Assembly: GCA_949419965.1 (NCBI GenBank)
Contig: CASPAC010000011.1
Location: forward strand, 1-50,136
DNA length: 50,136 bases
Direction of reading: 5' to 3'
Origin: Bacteroidales bacterium
GTDB lineage: Bacteria > Bacteroidota > Bacteroidia > Bacteroidales > Rikenellaceae
Shown here: positions 27,167 through 35,892 of the stretch, piece by piece
How positions within the stretch are numbered: position 1 is the stretch's first letter
Layout: each line of letters begins with the position of its first letter
Notes under the pieces: generated by a model
The model's database searches: none
Told to the model about the DNA's origin: nothing
Seen by the model: the letters and a program-made list of their open reading frames with translations, nothing else
Program-made: the position numbers and the translations under genes

Positions 27167-28005
27167 CCACGCGCCGCAACATACTCGACCGCATCGCCGC
27201 CACGCTCGGGCCGCTCTACGACCCGCGCGAAGCCCGCAGCATCGCCCGTTTCTATGTTTCGGAAGCGGCGCAGCTCCCCGTTTCGGCCCTGCTGGCCGAT
27301 CCCGATGCGCCGCTCGCCATCGACGGCTTCGAAGAAGACCTCGCCCGGCTGGCGGCGGGCTGCCCCGTACAATATGTCACCGGCACGGCCGACTTCTTCG
27401 GGCGCCGCTTCGCCGTGCACGAGGGGGTGCTCATTCCGCGGCCCGAAACCGAAGAACTGGTCGCCTGGATCGTCGCCAACGAACCGCAGGCCCGCCGCAT
27501 ACTGGACGTCGGCACCGGCAGCGGCTGCATCGCCGCCACGCTGGCCCTCGAACTCCCCGGCGCCGAACTCTACGCCGCCGATCTTTCGGAACGGGCGCTG
27601 GAGACGGCCGACGGCAACTGCCGCGCGCTGGGCGCCCGGGTCACCCTGCGCCGGGCCGACGCACTGACCGACCTGGCCGACCGCTTTCCCGAGCGGTTCG
27701 ACCTGCTGGTCTCCAATCCGCCCTACGTTCCCTTGTCCGACAGGGCCGCCATGCACCCCAACGTCCGCGACCACGAACCGGCCGAAGCGCTCTTCGTACC
27801 CGACGACGACCCGCTGCTCTTCTATCGGGCCATCGCCCAAGCCGGCCGGCGAATGCTGGCACCGGGCGGGAAACTCTATTTCGAAATCTACCACCTGGCA
27901 GGCGACGCCCTGCCCGGGATGCTCTCCGGCGAAGGCTATGACACGCTCCGCCTGCGCGAAGACATCAACGGCAAACCCCGCATGCTATGCGCCCGACTGA
28001 GATGA
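27163..28005 (+). CDS. prmC: Release factor glutamine N5-methyltransferase PrmC
   Basis: This 280-residue SAM enzyme methylates the GGQ glutamine of release factors 1 and 2. An N-terminal helical domain is followed by QYVTGTADFFGRRFAV and IPRPETEELV. SAM motif I is ILDVGTGSGCIAATLALELP near 107, and the catalytic NPPYVP lies near 185. The stop overlaps the recX start (ATGA). Confidence 0.95.
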   Translation: MTTRRNILDRIAATLGPLYDPREARSIARFYVSEAAQLPVSALLADPDAPLAIDGFEEDLARLAAGCPVQYVTGTADFFGRRFAVHEGVLIPRPETEELVAWIVANEPQARRILDVGTGSGCIAATLALELPGAELYAADLSERALETADGNCRALGARVTLRRADALTDLADRFPERFDLLVSNPPYVPLSDRAAMHPNVRDHEPAEALFVPDDDPLLFYRAIAQAGRRMLAPGGKLYFEIYHLAGDALPGMLSGEGYDTLRLREDINGKPRMLCARLR

Positions 28006-28517
28006 ACCCCGCCGGCCCGAAAAAGCCCGCGCGCACCAAGACGCCCGAGCAGGCCCTGGCCCAGCTGATGCGGCTCTGCGCCCGCGCCGAAAAGTCGGAG
28101 AGCGACGCCCGGCGGCTCATGCGCGGCTGGGGCGTGGACGACCGCGCCGCCGCCGAAGTGCTGGACCGGCTGGTGCACGACCGCTTCATCGACGATGCGC
28201 GCTACGCCGGGGCTTTCGTGCGCGAGAAGATGCGGCTGAGCGGCTGGGGCGAATACAAAATCCGCGCGGCGCTGCAACGCAAAGGCATCGCCAAGGAAAA
28301 CATCGAAGCGGCGCTCGGCGAAACCGACCGCACGGGCATGGGCGACCGGCTGCGCACGCAACTCGAACGCAAAACCCGCATGATCCGCTACTCGACACGC
28401 TACGAACTGAAAAACAAACTCATACGCTACGGACTCGCACTCGGCTACGATTACGAAACCGTACACGAAACGGTCGCCGCAATGGTGGCCGACACCGACC
28501 CATGCGACGAATTCTGA
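28002..28517 (+). CDS. recX: Regulatory protein RecX
   Basis: This 171-residue all-helical protein modulates RecA filaments. Three-helix RecX repeats are visible: ALAQLMRLCARAEKSESDARRLM, then LVHDRFIDDARYAGAFVREKMRLSG and WGEYKIRAALQRKGI. The ATG at 28002 is preferred because it forms the same ATGA overlap seen at the two previous junctions; an in-frame ATG lies five codons upstream. The 3' end overlaps the next gene by 16 bp. Confidence 0.88.
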   Translation: MNPAGPKKPARTKTPEQALAQLMRLCARAEKSESDARRLMRGWGVDDRAAAEVLDRLVHDRFIDDARYAGAFVREKMRLSGWGEYKIRAALQRKGIAKENIEAALGETDRTGMGDRLRTQLERKTRMIRYSTRYELKNKLIRYGLALGYDYETVHETVAAMVADTDPCDEF

Positions 28518-30232
28518 CCACCCTTCTCCTTACGGCCCTGGCGGCCGGCACGCAGGCTCAGACGCTCGATCCTGCCGACTATGTCTACCCCATTCGCGGC
28601 GTCGACGGCACCTGCTCCTCCAACTTTGGCGAGATGCGCCCGGGACACTTCCATTCGGGCGTCGACATCCGCACCGGAGGGGTCGAGGGCAAGCCGCTGG
28701 TTGCCGTGGCCGACGGCTACGTCTCGCGCATCGCCGTCTCGCCGGGCGGCTACGGACGCGCCATCTACCTCACGCTGCGCAACGGCACGACGGCCGTCTA
28801 CGGCCATCTGCAACGTTTCCGCGACGACATCGAACGCCACGTGGCCCGCGAACGGCACGCCCAACAGAAAAACAGCGTCAACCTCTTCTTCGGCCCCGGC
28901 ACCTGGCCCGTGCGGCAGGGCGACGTGATCGGCTACTCGGGCAACAGCGGCTCGTCGTCGGGTCCGCATCTCCATTTCGAAATCCGCGACACCCGCACGC
29001 AGCAGCTCTACAACATCGTGCGCGAGGGGATCATCCGCCCGGCCGACTCGCTGCCGCCGCAGATCGTCGCCGTCCACTACATCGAAATCGACACCCTGCC
29101 CAACGGCATCTGCGCCCGGCGCGAGGGAGCGAGCCGCAGCACCGTACGGCTCGACGCACACCGCTACCGGCTTTCGCACAACGCCCCCGTGGAGGTGGGG
29201 CGCAAGGGATACTTCGTGATCGAAGTCACCGACCGCCGCAACGGCGTGCAGAACCGCTTCGGCATCTGGCGCCTGACGGCATGGCTCGACGACGAACCCT
29301 ATTTCGAATACCGCATGGACGGCTTCACCTTCGACCAGAACCGCTATTGCGACGCCGTGAGCTACTACCCGCTGCAACTCTCCGTGCGCACCGAAGCCAT
29401 CCGCCTGGCGCAGCCCGTCGGCACGCCCGACCGCTTCTATCCGCTCATGGCCGACCGCGGCATCGTCCGCACGCTGCCCGGCGAGACGCACCGCATGCGC
29501 ATCGAGGCCGAAGACGACAGCGGCAACCGCTCGAACCTCGAATTCGACATCTGCGGCCGTGACGGCGAGTTCCGCGGCGAGATCGACAGCCTGGCCGAAG
29601 TCGTGCGCCCCACCGCTGCCGCAACGCTCCGCGTCGGCGACCGCATGACAGCCCGGATTCCGGCCGGTGCGCTCCACGAAGCCGTCGGCTGCCGTCCGGC
29701 ACAAGTCGCAGCACCCCGAACCGACACGGGCATCGTGGCGCTCTCGCCCGCCTACAAGGTGCTGCCCGATGCCACGCCGCTGCGCCGCACCATGACGGTC
29801 TCCGTCCGGGCCGACATCCCCACCCGCCTGCGGCCGCACGCACGCCTTGCCCGCCGCACAGCCAAAGGCTCCGCCGCCTACGTGGGCGGCTCGTGGAAGG
29901 AGGGAGCCGTCACGGCGTCGACCTACACCGTCGATCCGCTCTTCATCGTGGCCGACACCGTGCCCCCGCGCATCACAGCCCGGTTCGACCGGGGCGCCGA
30001 CCTGTCGCAAAGCTCCTCGCTGAGTTTCACAGCCGCCGACAACTTCTCGGGCATCGCCTCCTACACGCTTCTGATCGACGGCCGATGGACTCCGTGCGAC
30101 CGCTACCCCATGACCGGCCGCCTGGTTCATGTTTTCGACCTGCCGGCCACCCGCAGCACCCACACCGTAGAACTCAACGTCCGCGACGGCGCCGGCAACA
30201 CGGCGCGGTGGCGGGGAACGTTCTATCGGTAA
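28502..30232 (+). CDS. Secreted M23-family metallopeptidase
   Basis: This 576-residue protein has a signal peptide (about 1-19) and an N-terminal LytM/M23 peptidase domain (about 35-180). Its zinc ligands are in GHFHSGVDIRTG and in SSGPHLHFEIRD, with VYGHLQRF between, so the active site is intact. It would cut peptidoglycan cross-links in the periplasm. About 390 residues follow with beta-rich, possibly Ig-like segments. The coding start overlaps recX by 16 bp. Confidence 0.88.
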   Translation: MRRILTTLLLTALAAGTQAQTLDPADYVYPIRGVDGTCSSNFGEMRPGHFHSGVDIRTGGVEGKPLVAVADGYVSRIAVSPGGYGRAIYLTLRNGTTAVYGHLQRFRDDIERHVARERHAQQKNSVNLFFGPGTWPVRQGDVIGYSGNSGSSSGPHLHFEIRDTRTQQLYNIVREGIIRPADSLPPQIVAVHYIEIDTLPNGICARREGASRSTVRLDAHRYRLSHNAPVEVGRKGYFVIEVTDRRNGVQNRFGIWRLTAWLDDEPYFEYRMDGFTFDQNRYCDAVSYYPLQLSVRTEAIRLAQPVGTPDRFYPLMADRGIVRTLPGETHRMRIEAEDDSGNRSNLEFDICGRDGEFRGEIDSLAEVVRPTAAATLRVGDRMTARIPAGALHEAVGCRPAQVAAPRTDTGIVALSPAYKVLPDATPLRRTMTVSVRADIPTRLRPHARLARRTAKGSAAYVGGSWKEGAVTASTYTVDPLFIVADTVPPRITARFDRGADLSQSSSLSFTAADNFSGIASYTLLIDGRWTPCDRYPMTGRLVHVFDLPATRSTHTVELNVRDGAGNTARWRGTFYR

Positions 30233-30433
30233 GGACTGCCGCGGACCGGAGCGGACCGGTCCGTTTCGACCCGTTCCCCGGACAACAGGTTCTGCACTTC
30301 TTCATCGCAGCGAAGGGCCCCGGAGACCTCCGAAACCGCATCCGAAATCTCTTTACCGGCCCGGCCGAACGTATTTCAAAAAAATTTTCGTATCTTCGTG
30401 CCCGCAACGCGGCGACCATAGCCGCTGACCGAT
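30233..30433. other. Intergenic region before tRNA-Arg
   Basis: This stretch has a CGGACCGGTCCG palindrome near 30250 and, at 30389-30396, TATCTTCG, a near-match to TAnnTTTG suitable for the tRNA. No gene is seen. Confidence 0.45.
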
Positions 30434-30507
30434 GGTTCCGTAGCTCAGTTGGATAGAGCAACAGCCTTCTAAGCTGTGGGTCTTGGGTTCGAATCCCAAC
30501 GGAATCA
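30434..30507 (+). tRNA. tRNA-Arg (anticodon TCT)
   Basis: A full cloverleaf is present over 74 nt: acceptor GGTTCCG with CGGAATC, D-arm GCTC/GAGC, anticodon stem ACAGC/GCTGT around loop CTTCTAA (anticodon TCT, reads AGA), T-arm TTGGG/CCCAA with TTCGAAT, and discriminator A. The CCA end is not encoded. Confidence 0.97.
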
Positions 30508-30572
30508 CACCCTCCGGCGACGGCCGCGCGGAACTCTCCGCCGACAACCGTCGTCTTTTTTACGCGATTTAT

Positions 30573-30603
30573 TTTGCCGCGAAGAATATTTTGTCTATAT
30601 TTG
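30573..30603 (+). promoter_or_regulatory. Promoter of rpsP
   Basis: TTTG at 30573-30576 and TATATTTG at 30596-30603 with 19 bp between them match the Bacteroidetes consensus. The leader is about 55 nt and ends in an AT-rich stretch before the ATG. Confidence 0.8.
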
Positions 30604-30663
30604 CAGGCTTAATGGCCCGAAAGGGTGAGCGTTTATTAACCAAATTAACAATTTTATAGCAAA

Positions 30664-31239
30664 ATGGCTGTTAAAATTCGTCTGGCACGCCACGGTAAGA
30701 AAGGCTACGCCTTCTACCACATCGTTGCCGCAGATAGCAGAGCGCCACGTGATGGTAAATTCATCGAGAAGTTGGGCACCTACAACCCCAACACGAATCC
30801 TGCTACGATCGACCTGAACTTCGAGCAAGCCCTGGGTTGGTTACAGAAAGGCGCACAACCTACCGACACCTGTCGGGCCATCCTCTCCTACAAGGGAGTC
30901 CTCTACAAGAAACACCTGCTGGGCGGCGTAGCCAAGGGTGCTTTCACCGAGGCCGAAGCCGAAGCCCGCTTCAACAAGTGGCTCGACGCCAAGAACGGCA
31001 AGATCGAGGCCAAGAGCAACAAGCTCGCCACCGACGCCAAGTCGGCCGAGAAAGCCCGTCTGGCCGCCGAAGCCAAAGTGAACGAGGAGCGCGCGAAGGC
31101 TATCGCCGAGAAGAAGGCCGCTGCCGAAGCCGCCGCCAAGGAAGCTGAAGAAGCCGCTGCCGCCGAGAACGCCGAAGAGGCTCCCGCTGCAGAAGAGGCT
31201 GCTCCCGAAGCCGAAACCGAAGCGCCCGCAGCCGAATAA
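30664..31239 (+). CDS. rpsP: 30S ribosomal protein S16 with long acidic/alanine tail
   Basis: The 191-residue protein starts with the S16 core ([38 protein letters not shown]) in about 85 residues. A further segment and a roughly 80-residue tail follow, made almost entirely of Ala, Glu and Lys. This tail should be a charged helix or disordered. Bacteroidetes S16 proteins are known to be longer than the 82-residue E. coli one. rimM follows, the conserved order. Confidence 0.96.
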   Translation: MAVKIRLARHGKKGYAFYHIVAADSRAPRDGKFIEKLGTYNPNTNPATIDLNFEQALGWLQKGAQPTDTCRAILSYKGVLYKKHLLGGVAKGAFTEAEAEARFNKWLDAKNGKIEAKSNKLATDAKSAEKARLAAEAKVNEERAKAIAEKKAAAEAAAKEAEEAAAAENAEEAPAAEEAAPEAETEAPAAE

Positions 31240-31261
31240 GGCCCGGACGACAAGAACGATC

Positions 31262-31300
31262 CCGGCAAATTTCCCACTGCGGGAGATTTGCCGGTTTTTG
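31262..31300 (+). terminator. Terminator or attenuator after rpsP
   Basis: Arms 31262-31275 and 31281-31294 pair with one G-U-type mismatch around a 5-nt loop, followed by TTTTTG. It separates rpsP from rimM. Confidence 0.85.
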
Positions 31301-31345
31301 TTTCCTTGAACCGAACCTTGCGGGCTACAGCTACCGCTGTGCGGG

Positions 31346-31452
31346 CCGCAAGTTCTCCAATACCGAATATGGCAGCGCAGCGTTGCGCCGACCGCAGGTT
31401 CTCCCAGAACCGAATGCTGCAGTCCGCAGCGTTGCACCGGACGCAATCTCCC
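31346..31452. repeat. Imperfect ~46-nt tandem repeat between rpsP and rimM
   Basis: CCGCAAGTTCTCCAATACCG at 31346 and CCGCAGGTTCTCCCAGAACC at 31392 start two units that each end in GCAGCGTTGC; a shorter third start (CGCAATCTCCC) follows near 31442. The function is unknown. Confidence 0.5.
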
Positions 31453-31512
31453 ACGCCGGAGGCCCGCAACGGCCCGCCCGTATGCCGCATTCGCCCAAAA
31501 ACAAAAGCAGAA

Positions 31513-32046
31513 ATGACCTCTCCCGCAGGCAGAATCAACAGACTCTTCGGCACCGACGGCGGAGTGATGCTCTCGCTCTACCCCGCCTTTCCGGCCGATT
31601 TCGACCCGGCGGCCACGCCGCTCCTGGTCACCATCGACGCCCTGGAGGTGCCGCTGTGGTGCGACCGCTTCGAACGGCGCGGTGCGACGGGCGCCGTGGC
31701 GGCATTCGCCGACCTCGACACCGAGCGCCGGGCTACCGAACTGCTGGGACTGGAATTCCGCATCGGACTGAACGACGACCGCGACGACGACGAATTCTAC
31801 CTGGAGGACCTGATCGGCTTCTCGGTGGAAGCCGAAACGCTCGCTCCGGACGGGGATACGCCGCCGCAGGCGGTGGCCGGAACGCTTGCCGACTACTACG
31901 ACAGCGACGCCAACCCGCTGTTCGAACTGGAGATCGACGGCCGCCGGGTGCTGGTTCCCGCCGTCGAGGAATTCATCGCACACATCGACTTCGAGGGCCG
32001 GAACATCCGCATGATCCTCCCCGACGGACTCCTGGAACTGGACTGA
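31513..32046 (+). CDS. rimM: Ribosome maturation factor RimM
   Basis: This 177-residue protein assists 30S maturation by binding S19. The C-terminal PRC-barrel half is clear: VAGTLADYYDSDANPLFELE followed by DGRRVLVPAVEEFIAHIDFE and the terminal IRMILPDGLLELD. The N-terminal barrel is diverged: the usual GxxGxxGxxxL motif reads LFGTDGGVMLSLYPAF. The assignment is supported by its place between rpsP and mnmA. The start ATG 31513 was chosen because an upstream-extended frame runs into the tandem repeat. Confidence 0.85.
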   Translation: MTSPAGRINRLFGTDGGVMLSLYPAFPADFDPAATPLLVTIDALEVPLWCDRFERRGATGAVAAFADLDTERRATELLGLEFRIGLNDDRDDDEFYLEDLIGFSVEAETLAPDGDTPPQAVAGTLADYYDSDANPLFELEIDGRRVLVPAVEEFIAHIDFEGRNIRMILPDGLLELD

Positions 32047-32047
32047 C

Positions 32048-33247
32048 ATGGCACGCGTGGTGATAGGACTCTCGGGCGGCGTCGACTCGTCGGTGGCCGC
32101 GTGGCTTCTCCAGCAGGAGGGGCACGAAGTCATCGGTCTTTTCATGGTCAACTGGCACGACACGACGGGCACCCTGGAGGGCGACTGCCCGTGGTACGAC
32201 GACCGTGTCTTCGCCGAGCTGGTGGCCAAGCGGCTGGACATCCCGCTGCACGTGGTCGACCTCTCGGCCCAATACCGCACGCGGGTGGTCGACTACATGT
32301 TCGCCGAATACGAACGCGGCCGCACGCCCAATCCCGACGTGCTGTGCAACCGCGAAATCAAGTTCGACGTCTTCCTGCACGAAGCCCTCAAGCTCGGCGC
32401 CGACTACGTGGCCACGGGTCACTACTGCCGCAAGGCCGAGGAGACGGACGCCGACGGCACCGTGCGCTGCAAGCTGCTGGCCGGCACCGACCCCAACAAG
32501 GACCAGAGCTACTTTCTGTGCCAGCTCTCGCAGGAACAGCTGCGCTATGCGCTGTTTCCCGTGGGCGGACTCCTCAAGCCCGAGGTGCGGCGCATCGCCG
32601 AGGAACAACACCTGGCCACGGCCAAGCGCAAGGATTCGCAGGGCATCTGCTTCGTAGGCAAGGTCGATCTGCCCGTTTTTCTGCAACAGAAACTCGCCGC
32701 CAAACCCGGCAACGTGCACGAAATACTCCCGTCATGGCCCAAATTCGCCCTGCGGCCCGCCGTGCCCGAGGGCGCGCCGACGACCGAAGAACTGGCGGCG
32801 CTGGCGGCTCCGTGGCGCTACACCGTGCGCGACGGCAAGAAGATCGGCACCCACAACGGCGCTCACTACTACACCGTCGGCCAGCGCAAGGGGCTCGGCA
32901 TCGGCGGCCGCAAGGAGTCGCTTTTCATTCTGGCGACCGACGTCGACGCCAATGCCATCTATGTCGGCGAGGGCGACGCACACCCGGGACTCTGGCGCCC
33001 AGCGCTGCGCATCGAACCGCAGGAGGTCCACTGGATCGACCCCGCGCGGGCGATTCCGACCGGCGGGCAGGCCCGTTTCCAAGTGCGCATCCGCTACCGT
33101 CAACCCTTGCAGGGAGCCACCCTCTACGCCCGGCCCGAAGGGATCTTCCTGCTGTTCGACACGCCCCAGCGCGGCATCGCTCCGGGCCAGTTTGCGGCAT
33201 GGTACGACGGCGACGAGCTCGTCGGTTCGGGCGTGATCGCCGAGTGA
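32048..33247 (+). CDS. mnmA: tRNA 2-thiouridylase MnmA
   Basis: This 399-residue enzyme thiolates U34 of tRNA-Glu, -Gln and -Lys. The PP-loop GLSGGVDSSVAAWLL is at the N-terminus. The nucleophilic Cys lies in NPDVLCNREIKF, ATGHYCRK and DPNKDQSYFLCQL follow, and the second catalytic Cys lies in KDSQGICFVGKVD. A C-terminal beta-barrel ends the protein. The gene starts one base after the rimM stop. Confidence 0.96.
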   Translation: MARVVIGLSGGVDSSVAAWLLQQEGHEVIGLFMVNWHDTTGTLEGDCPWYDDRVFAELVAKRLDIPLHVVDLSAQYRTRVVDYMFAEYERGRTPNPDVLCNREIKFDVFLHEALKLGADYVATGHYCRKAEETDADGTVRCKLLAGTDPNKDQSYFLCQLSQEQLRYALFPVGGLLKPEVRRIAEEQHLATAKRKDSQGICFVGKVDLPVFLQQKLAAKPGNVHEILPSWPKFALRPAVPEGAPTTEELAALAAPWRYTVRDGKKIGTHNGAHYYTVGQRKGLGIGGRKESLFILATDVDANAIYVGEGDAHPGLWRPALRIEPQEVHWIDPARAIPTGGQARFQVRIRYRQPLQGATLYARPEGIFLLFDTPQRGIAPGQFAAWYDGDELVGSGVIAE

Positions 33248-33692
33248 CGGGGCCGGAACGGACTTTTCCCTTTACTCTCCACCCTGTAAAAGCGGCCCTG
33301 ACGACCCGGAACGGTAGGGACCACGGTTCCTTTCACGCACGTTTTCGCGCACTTGCAGCGTCGCACGCGGCATAGCGGAAACGTCGTACCGGAGCGGTCG
33401 GCAGATTCAACGATCCACCGGCATCCGGCCGAGTCCCGTGACCGGAACGCCGGTTGTACATCCCAGCCTGGCGCGGAGCTTATGGCCAATGACAATTGAC
33501 AACGGGCCTGTCATCTGCTACCTTGCACCCGGGAACAGCTTGCCCCCGCAGCCGACCCGGACGGACGATTTGCCGTCGCTGTCAACCTCGTACGGAATTT
33601 CGGGCGCAGTCTGCGGAGCACGCTTGCGGAACTCCGCCGGCCAAGGCTGCGGCCCGTACGGCTCTCGGAGCCGCACGGTTCCTTGCAAAACC
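33248..33692. other. Intergenic element upstream of C-lectin-like fragment A
   Basis: No gene is supported. At 33453-33480 it has CGGTTGTACATCCCAG followed by CTGGCGCGGAGC, closely matched at 39167-39194 upstream of fragment B. An AATGACAATTGACAA islet follows at about 33487, then a GC-rich stretch of about 180 bp without homologous sequence at the other copies. Confidence 0.5.
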
Positions 33693-33953
33693 ATTGGTCC
33701 GCCCTCTCCGCACCATCCATCCCAGCGATCGTCCCTTGCGCCTGCTTCGGGCTACCGCCACACTGCGACGGGAGCCTTGGGCGGCATCGGCGTCGAGGGC
33801 ACGGCTTTGTCGTCGTCGCCTCTCGCCTCGGGCCACAACAACGCGAGCCGGATACTCTTCAATGCGGGCAACGTGGGTCCGTTCAACGGTACCAACCGTG
33901 CCTACGCCTTATCCGTGCGCTGCGTCCAAGCATCTGCCGGGCCGCTTTTTCCG
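33693..33953 (+). pseudogene. Orphan C-type-lectin-like fragment A
   Basis: In one open frame this encodes ASGYR, GALGGIGVEG, LSSSPLASGHNNAS and NRAYALSVRCVQ, collinear with fragments at 39223-39480 and 49644-49898. It resembles the C-terminal part of Bacteroidetes FISUMP/DUF1566-type C-lectin-fold proteins and of retroelement-diversified domains. It has no signal peptide, no start signal and no N-terminal domain, and the scaffold Trp is Leu here. It is a remnant or non-coding cassette 415 bp before the XRE gene. Confidence 0.6.
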
Positions 33954-34073
33954 GGTGGGAAGCCAAACATGAGAAAATACGGAAGGCGAAACGGTCGGTT
34001 TCCTGTTTCGGGTTATTTCGTGGTTGTTATCCGGCTGTTTCGTTACCTGCCGGCAGCCTGCCGAACGCCGCTT

Positions 34074-34198
34074 GACGACCTCCTGAAATCGCAAAACCCA
34101 TGCGGGCCGGAGCCCTGCCCCACAAAACGCCCGCAGTCGATGACCTCCCAAAATCGCAAACCCCATGCGGGCCGGAGCCTCGCCCCGCGGAGGCCCGC
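34074..34198. repeat. 60-nt direct repeat downstream of fragment A
   Basis: Units 34074-34134 and 34139-34198 share GACCTCC, AAATCGCAAA, CCCATGCGGGCCGGAGCC and a CGCCCGC-type end, spaced 65 bp. It lies in the leader of the XRE gene. AT-rich DNA follows from 34260 to 34345. Confidence 0.6.
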
Positions 34199-34367
34199 AA
34201 GCGTGCCCCGCAGGCTCCGACCCGAAAATCCGTACAGACATCCCGTTCTCCGGCCCTGACATTCAAAAAAGGTCGTATTTTTAGATATAGCTTAACGAAT
34301 TGAAGTTATAACTAAACTTTTCCTTTGGCATCTTTTTTAGCTTTACAACGTCCTAAACAAGACGCAG

Positions 34368-34601
34368 GTGAAAGCAAAAAGCGATTTCGATCTTTATGTG
34401 AGTGCAGCCGTCCGCCAGGCGCGAATGGCCCAGGACGTGTCGCAATCCATGTTAGCTTTCGGAATCGGGGTCAGCGACAGTTTCATCAGCCAGGTCGAAA
34501 GTCCCAAAAGCCCGTCAAAATACAACTTGAATCATATCAATTTGATTGCAAAATATCTGGGCTGTTCTCCTCGTCTCTTTCTTCCCGAAAAACCGCTCTG
34601 A
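34368..34601 (+). CDS. Small XRE-family helix-turn-helix regulator
   Basis: This 77-residue protein is one Cro/CI-type DNA-binding domain: VRQARMAQDVSQSMLAFG, then GVSDSFISQVESPKSPSKYN and LNHINLIAKYLGC, ending FLPEKPL. Very similar single-domain regulators are widespread in Bacteroidetes. The start is GTG at 34368. Its target is unknown; the secreted protein gene follows after 10 bp, so regulator and neighbour are likely cotranscribed. Confidence 0.82.
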   Translation: MKAKSDFDLYVSAAVRQARMAQDVSQSMLAFGIGVSDSFISQVESPKSPSKYNLNHINLIAKYLGCSPRLFLPEKPL

Positions 34602-34611
34602 TTCCGCCGCC

Positions 34612-35550
34612 ATGATACCTATCAAGGCGGCTTTCCTTCTGCTCGTCCTCCTCGGCGGACACCCCGCCGCGGCCCGGAGCGAGACACAGCACCCCGGACA
34701 AACCCAACAACCGGCACACTACGCCGAAGAACAGCCCCGGGAATCGGGCAGGCCGGAAAGACTCCGTCCGTTCGGCATCGCCTACCTCGACGCCGACCAC
34801 CTCTACGACACCGTCCCGTCGCCTTTCTACGACGACAGCGACTACACGCCGCAGGGCCCGCTGCGCTGGAATACTGCGCGCTACCGCCGCAAAACAGCCC
34901 GGACGGCCGCACTGATCGATTCGCTGGGGCTGCCCGTCGTGGCGCTGTGGAGCGTCGAGAACGAACAGGTCGTACGCGACATCGCCGCCGCCTGTCAGGG
35001 CGACTACACCTACCTGCACCGCACGCTCAACTCACTGGACGGCATGGATTTCGCACTGCTCTACTATGCCGACATGTTCTTCCCCCGCTACGTCGAAACG
35101 GGCCGCCGCTACCTCTATGTCGAGGGCATCCTGCGCCGCCCCGCAGGCCGCGGGCCGAGACAGCGGTTCCGGAGCGACACCGTGGGCCTGGTGCTGTGCA
35201 GCGAGCAGCGCATGTTCCGCTGGATGGTCGGGGAGCTGCGCGACGAACGGCCCGGTGTCAAACTGATCGTCATGGGCCGCCTGCCGGCCCGCGAAACCGC
35301 CCAATACGGACTGCGCGATGTTCATGCCCGCGCCGAAAAAGCCGGCCGGGGCAACATCCGCGGTCGTGCCGGCTGGATCATGCGCGACCGCATAGCCGTC
35401 GACACGGCGCTGCGCGTACGGACGGGCGACGTCTACATCCGGCGTTTCCTGCTCGACCCCGCCGGAACCCGGCCGCTCCCCGCCTACGACCGCCGCCGCT
35501 ACTGCGGCGGAACGAGCTACGCCCTGCCGGTGTACGTCTACATTGAGTAA
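34612..35550 (+). CDS. Secreted EEP-fold protein lacking the catalytic residues
   Basis: This 312-residue protein has a signal peptide (about 1-23, AAFLLLVLLGGHPAAA). Its body aligns in order with endonuclease/exonuclease/phosphatase proteins of Bacteroidetes, but every catalytic motif is altered: family NVENLFD is LDADHLYD, EVEN is SVEN, GDFND is GRLPA and the final SDHLPVY is SYALPVY. Structural parts remain, such as SDYTPQGPLRW, DFALLYY and RRYCGG. It is probably a catalytically dead binding protein in the periplasm or outside. It follows the XRE gene by 10 bp. The start ATG 34612 is set by the signal peptide. Confidence 0.75.
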   Translation: MIPIKAAFLLLVLLGGHPAAARSETQHPGQTQQPAHYAEEQPRESGRPERLRPFGIAYLDADHLYDTVPSPFYDDSDYTPQGPLRWNTARYRRKTARTAALIDSLGLPVVALWSVENEQVVRDIAAACQGDYTYLHRTLNSLDGMDFALLYYADMFFPRYVETGRRYLYVEGILRRPAGRGPRQRFRSDTVGLVLCSEQRMFRWMVGELRDERPGVKLIVMGRLPARETAQYGLRDVHARAEKAGRGNIRGRAGWIMRDRIAVDTALRVRTGDVYIRRFLLDPAGTRPLPAYDRRRYCGGTSYALPVYVYIE

Positions 35551-35647
35551 TCCCCGTAAAGGCCTGCACTCCTGCCGAAGCATCGCTTCACGCTGTTCCC
35601 GACCGGCCCCAAAAGCGGCGCGAGGAGCGCACAATGGAGCCTGCAAA

Positions 35648-35679
35648 TTTGGAAAAGCAAAATAATTTCGCTAAATTCG
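35648..35679 (+). promoter_or_regulatory. Promoter of ppdK
   Basis: TTTG at 35648-35651 and TAAATTCG at 35672-35679 are 20 bp apart; the -7 box has one mismatch to TAnnTTTG. The implied leader is about 205 nt. The rest of the 342-bp gap shows no gene. Confidence 0.55.
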
Positions 35680-35892
35680 CCATCCGTCTCACGAAAAACG
35701 AGGTATTTCCTTACGCCGGGCGCAGACCAAGGTTGCTTGGGATTACACCGAAACGAAGGAAAGCTGCGCAAGAAGTTTTCCGACGAGCCGGACGCGGAGC
35801 TGGCAGACGCCGAGGTGTCGGATGATGCGGGCTTGACCGGGGCGGAAAAAAGCGGCACGAAAACAAAATTCACAACATAAAAAGAAAAACTT

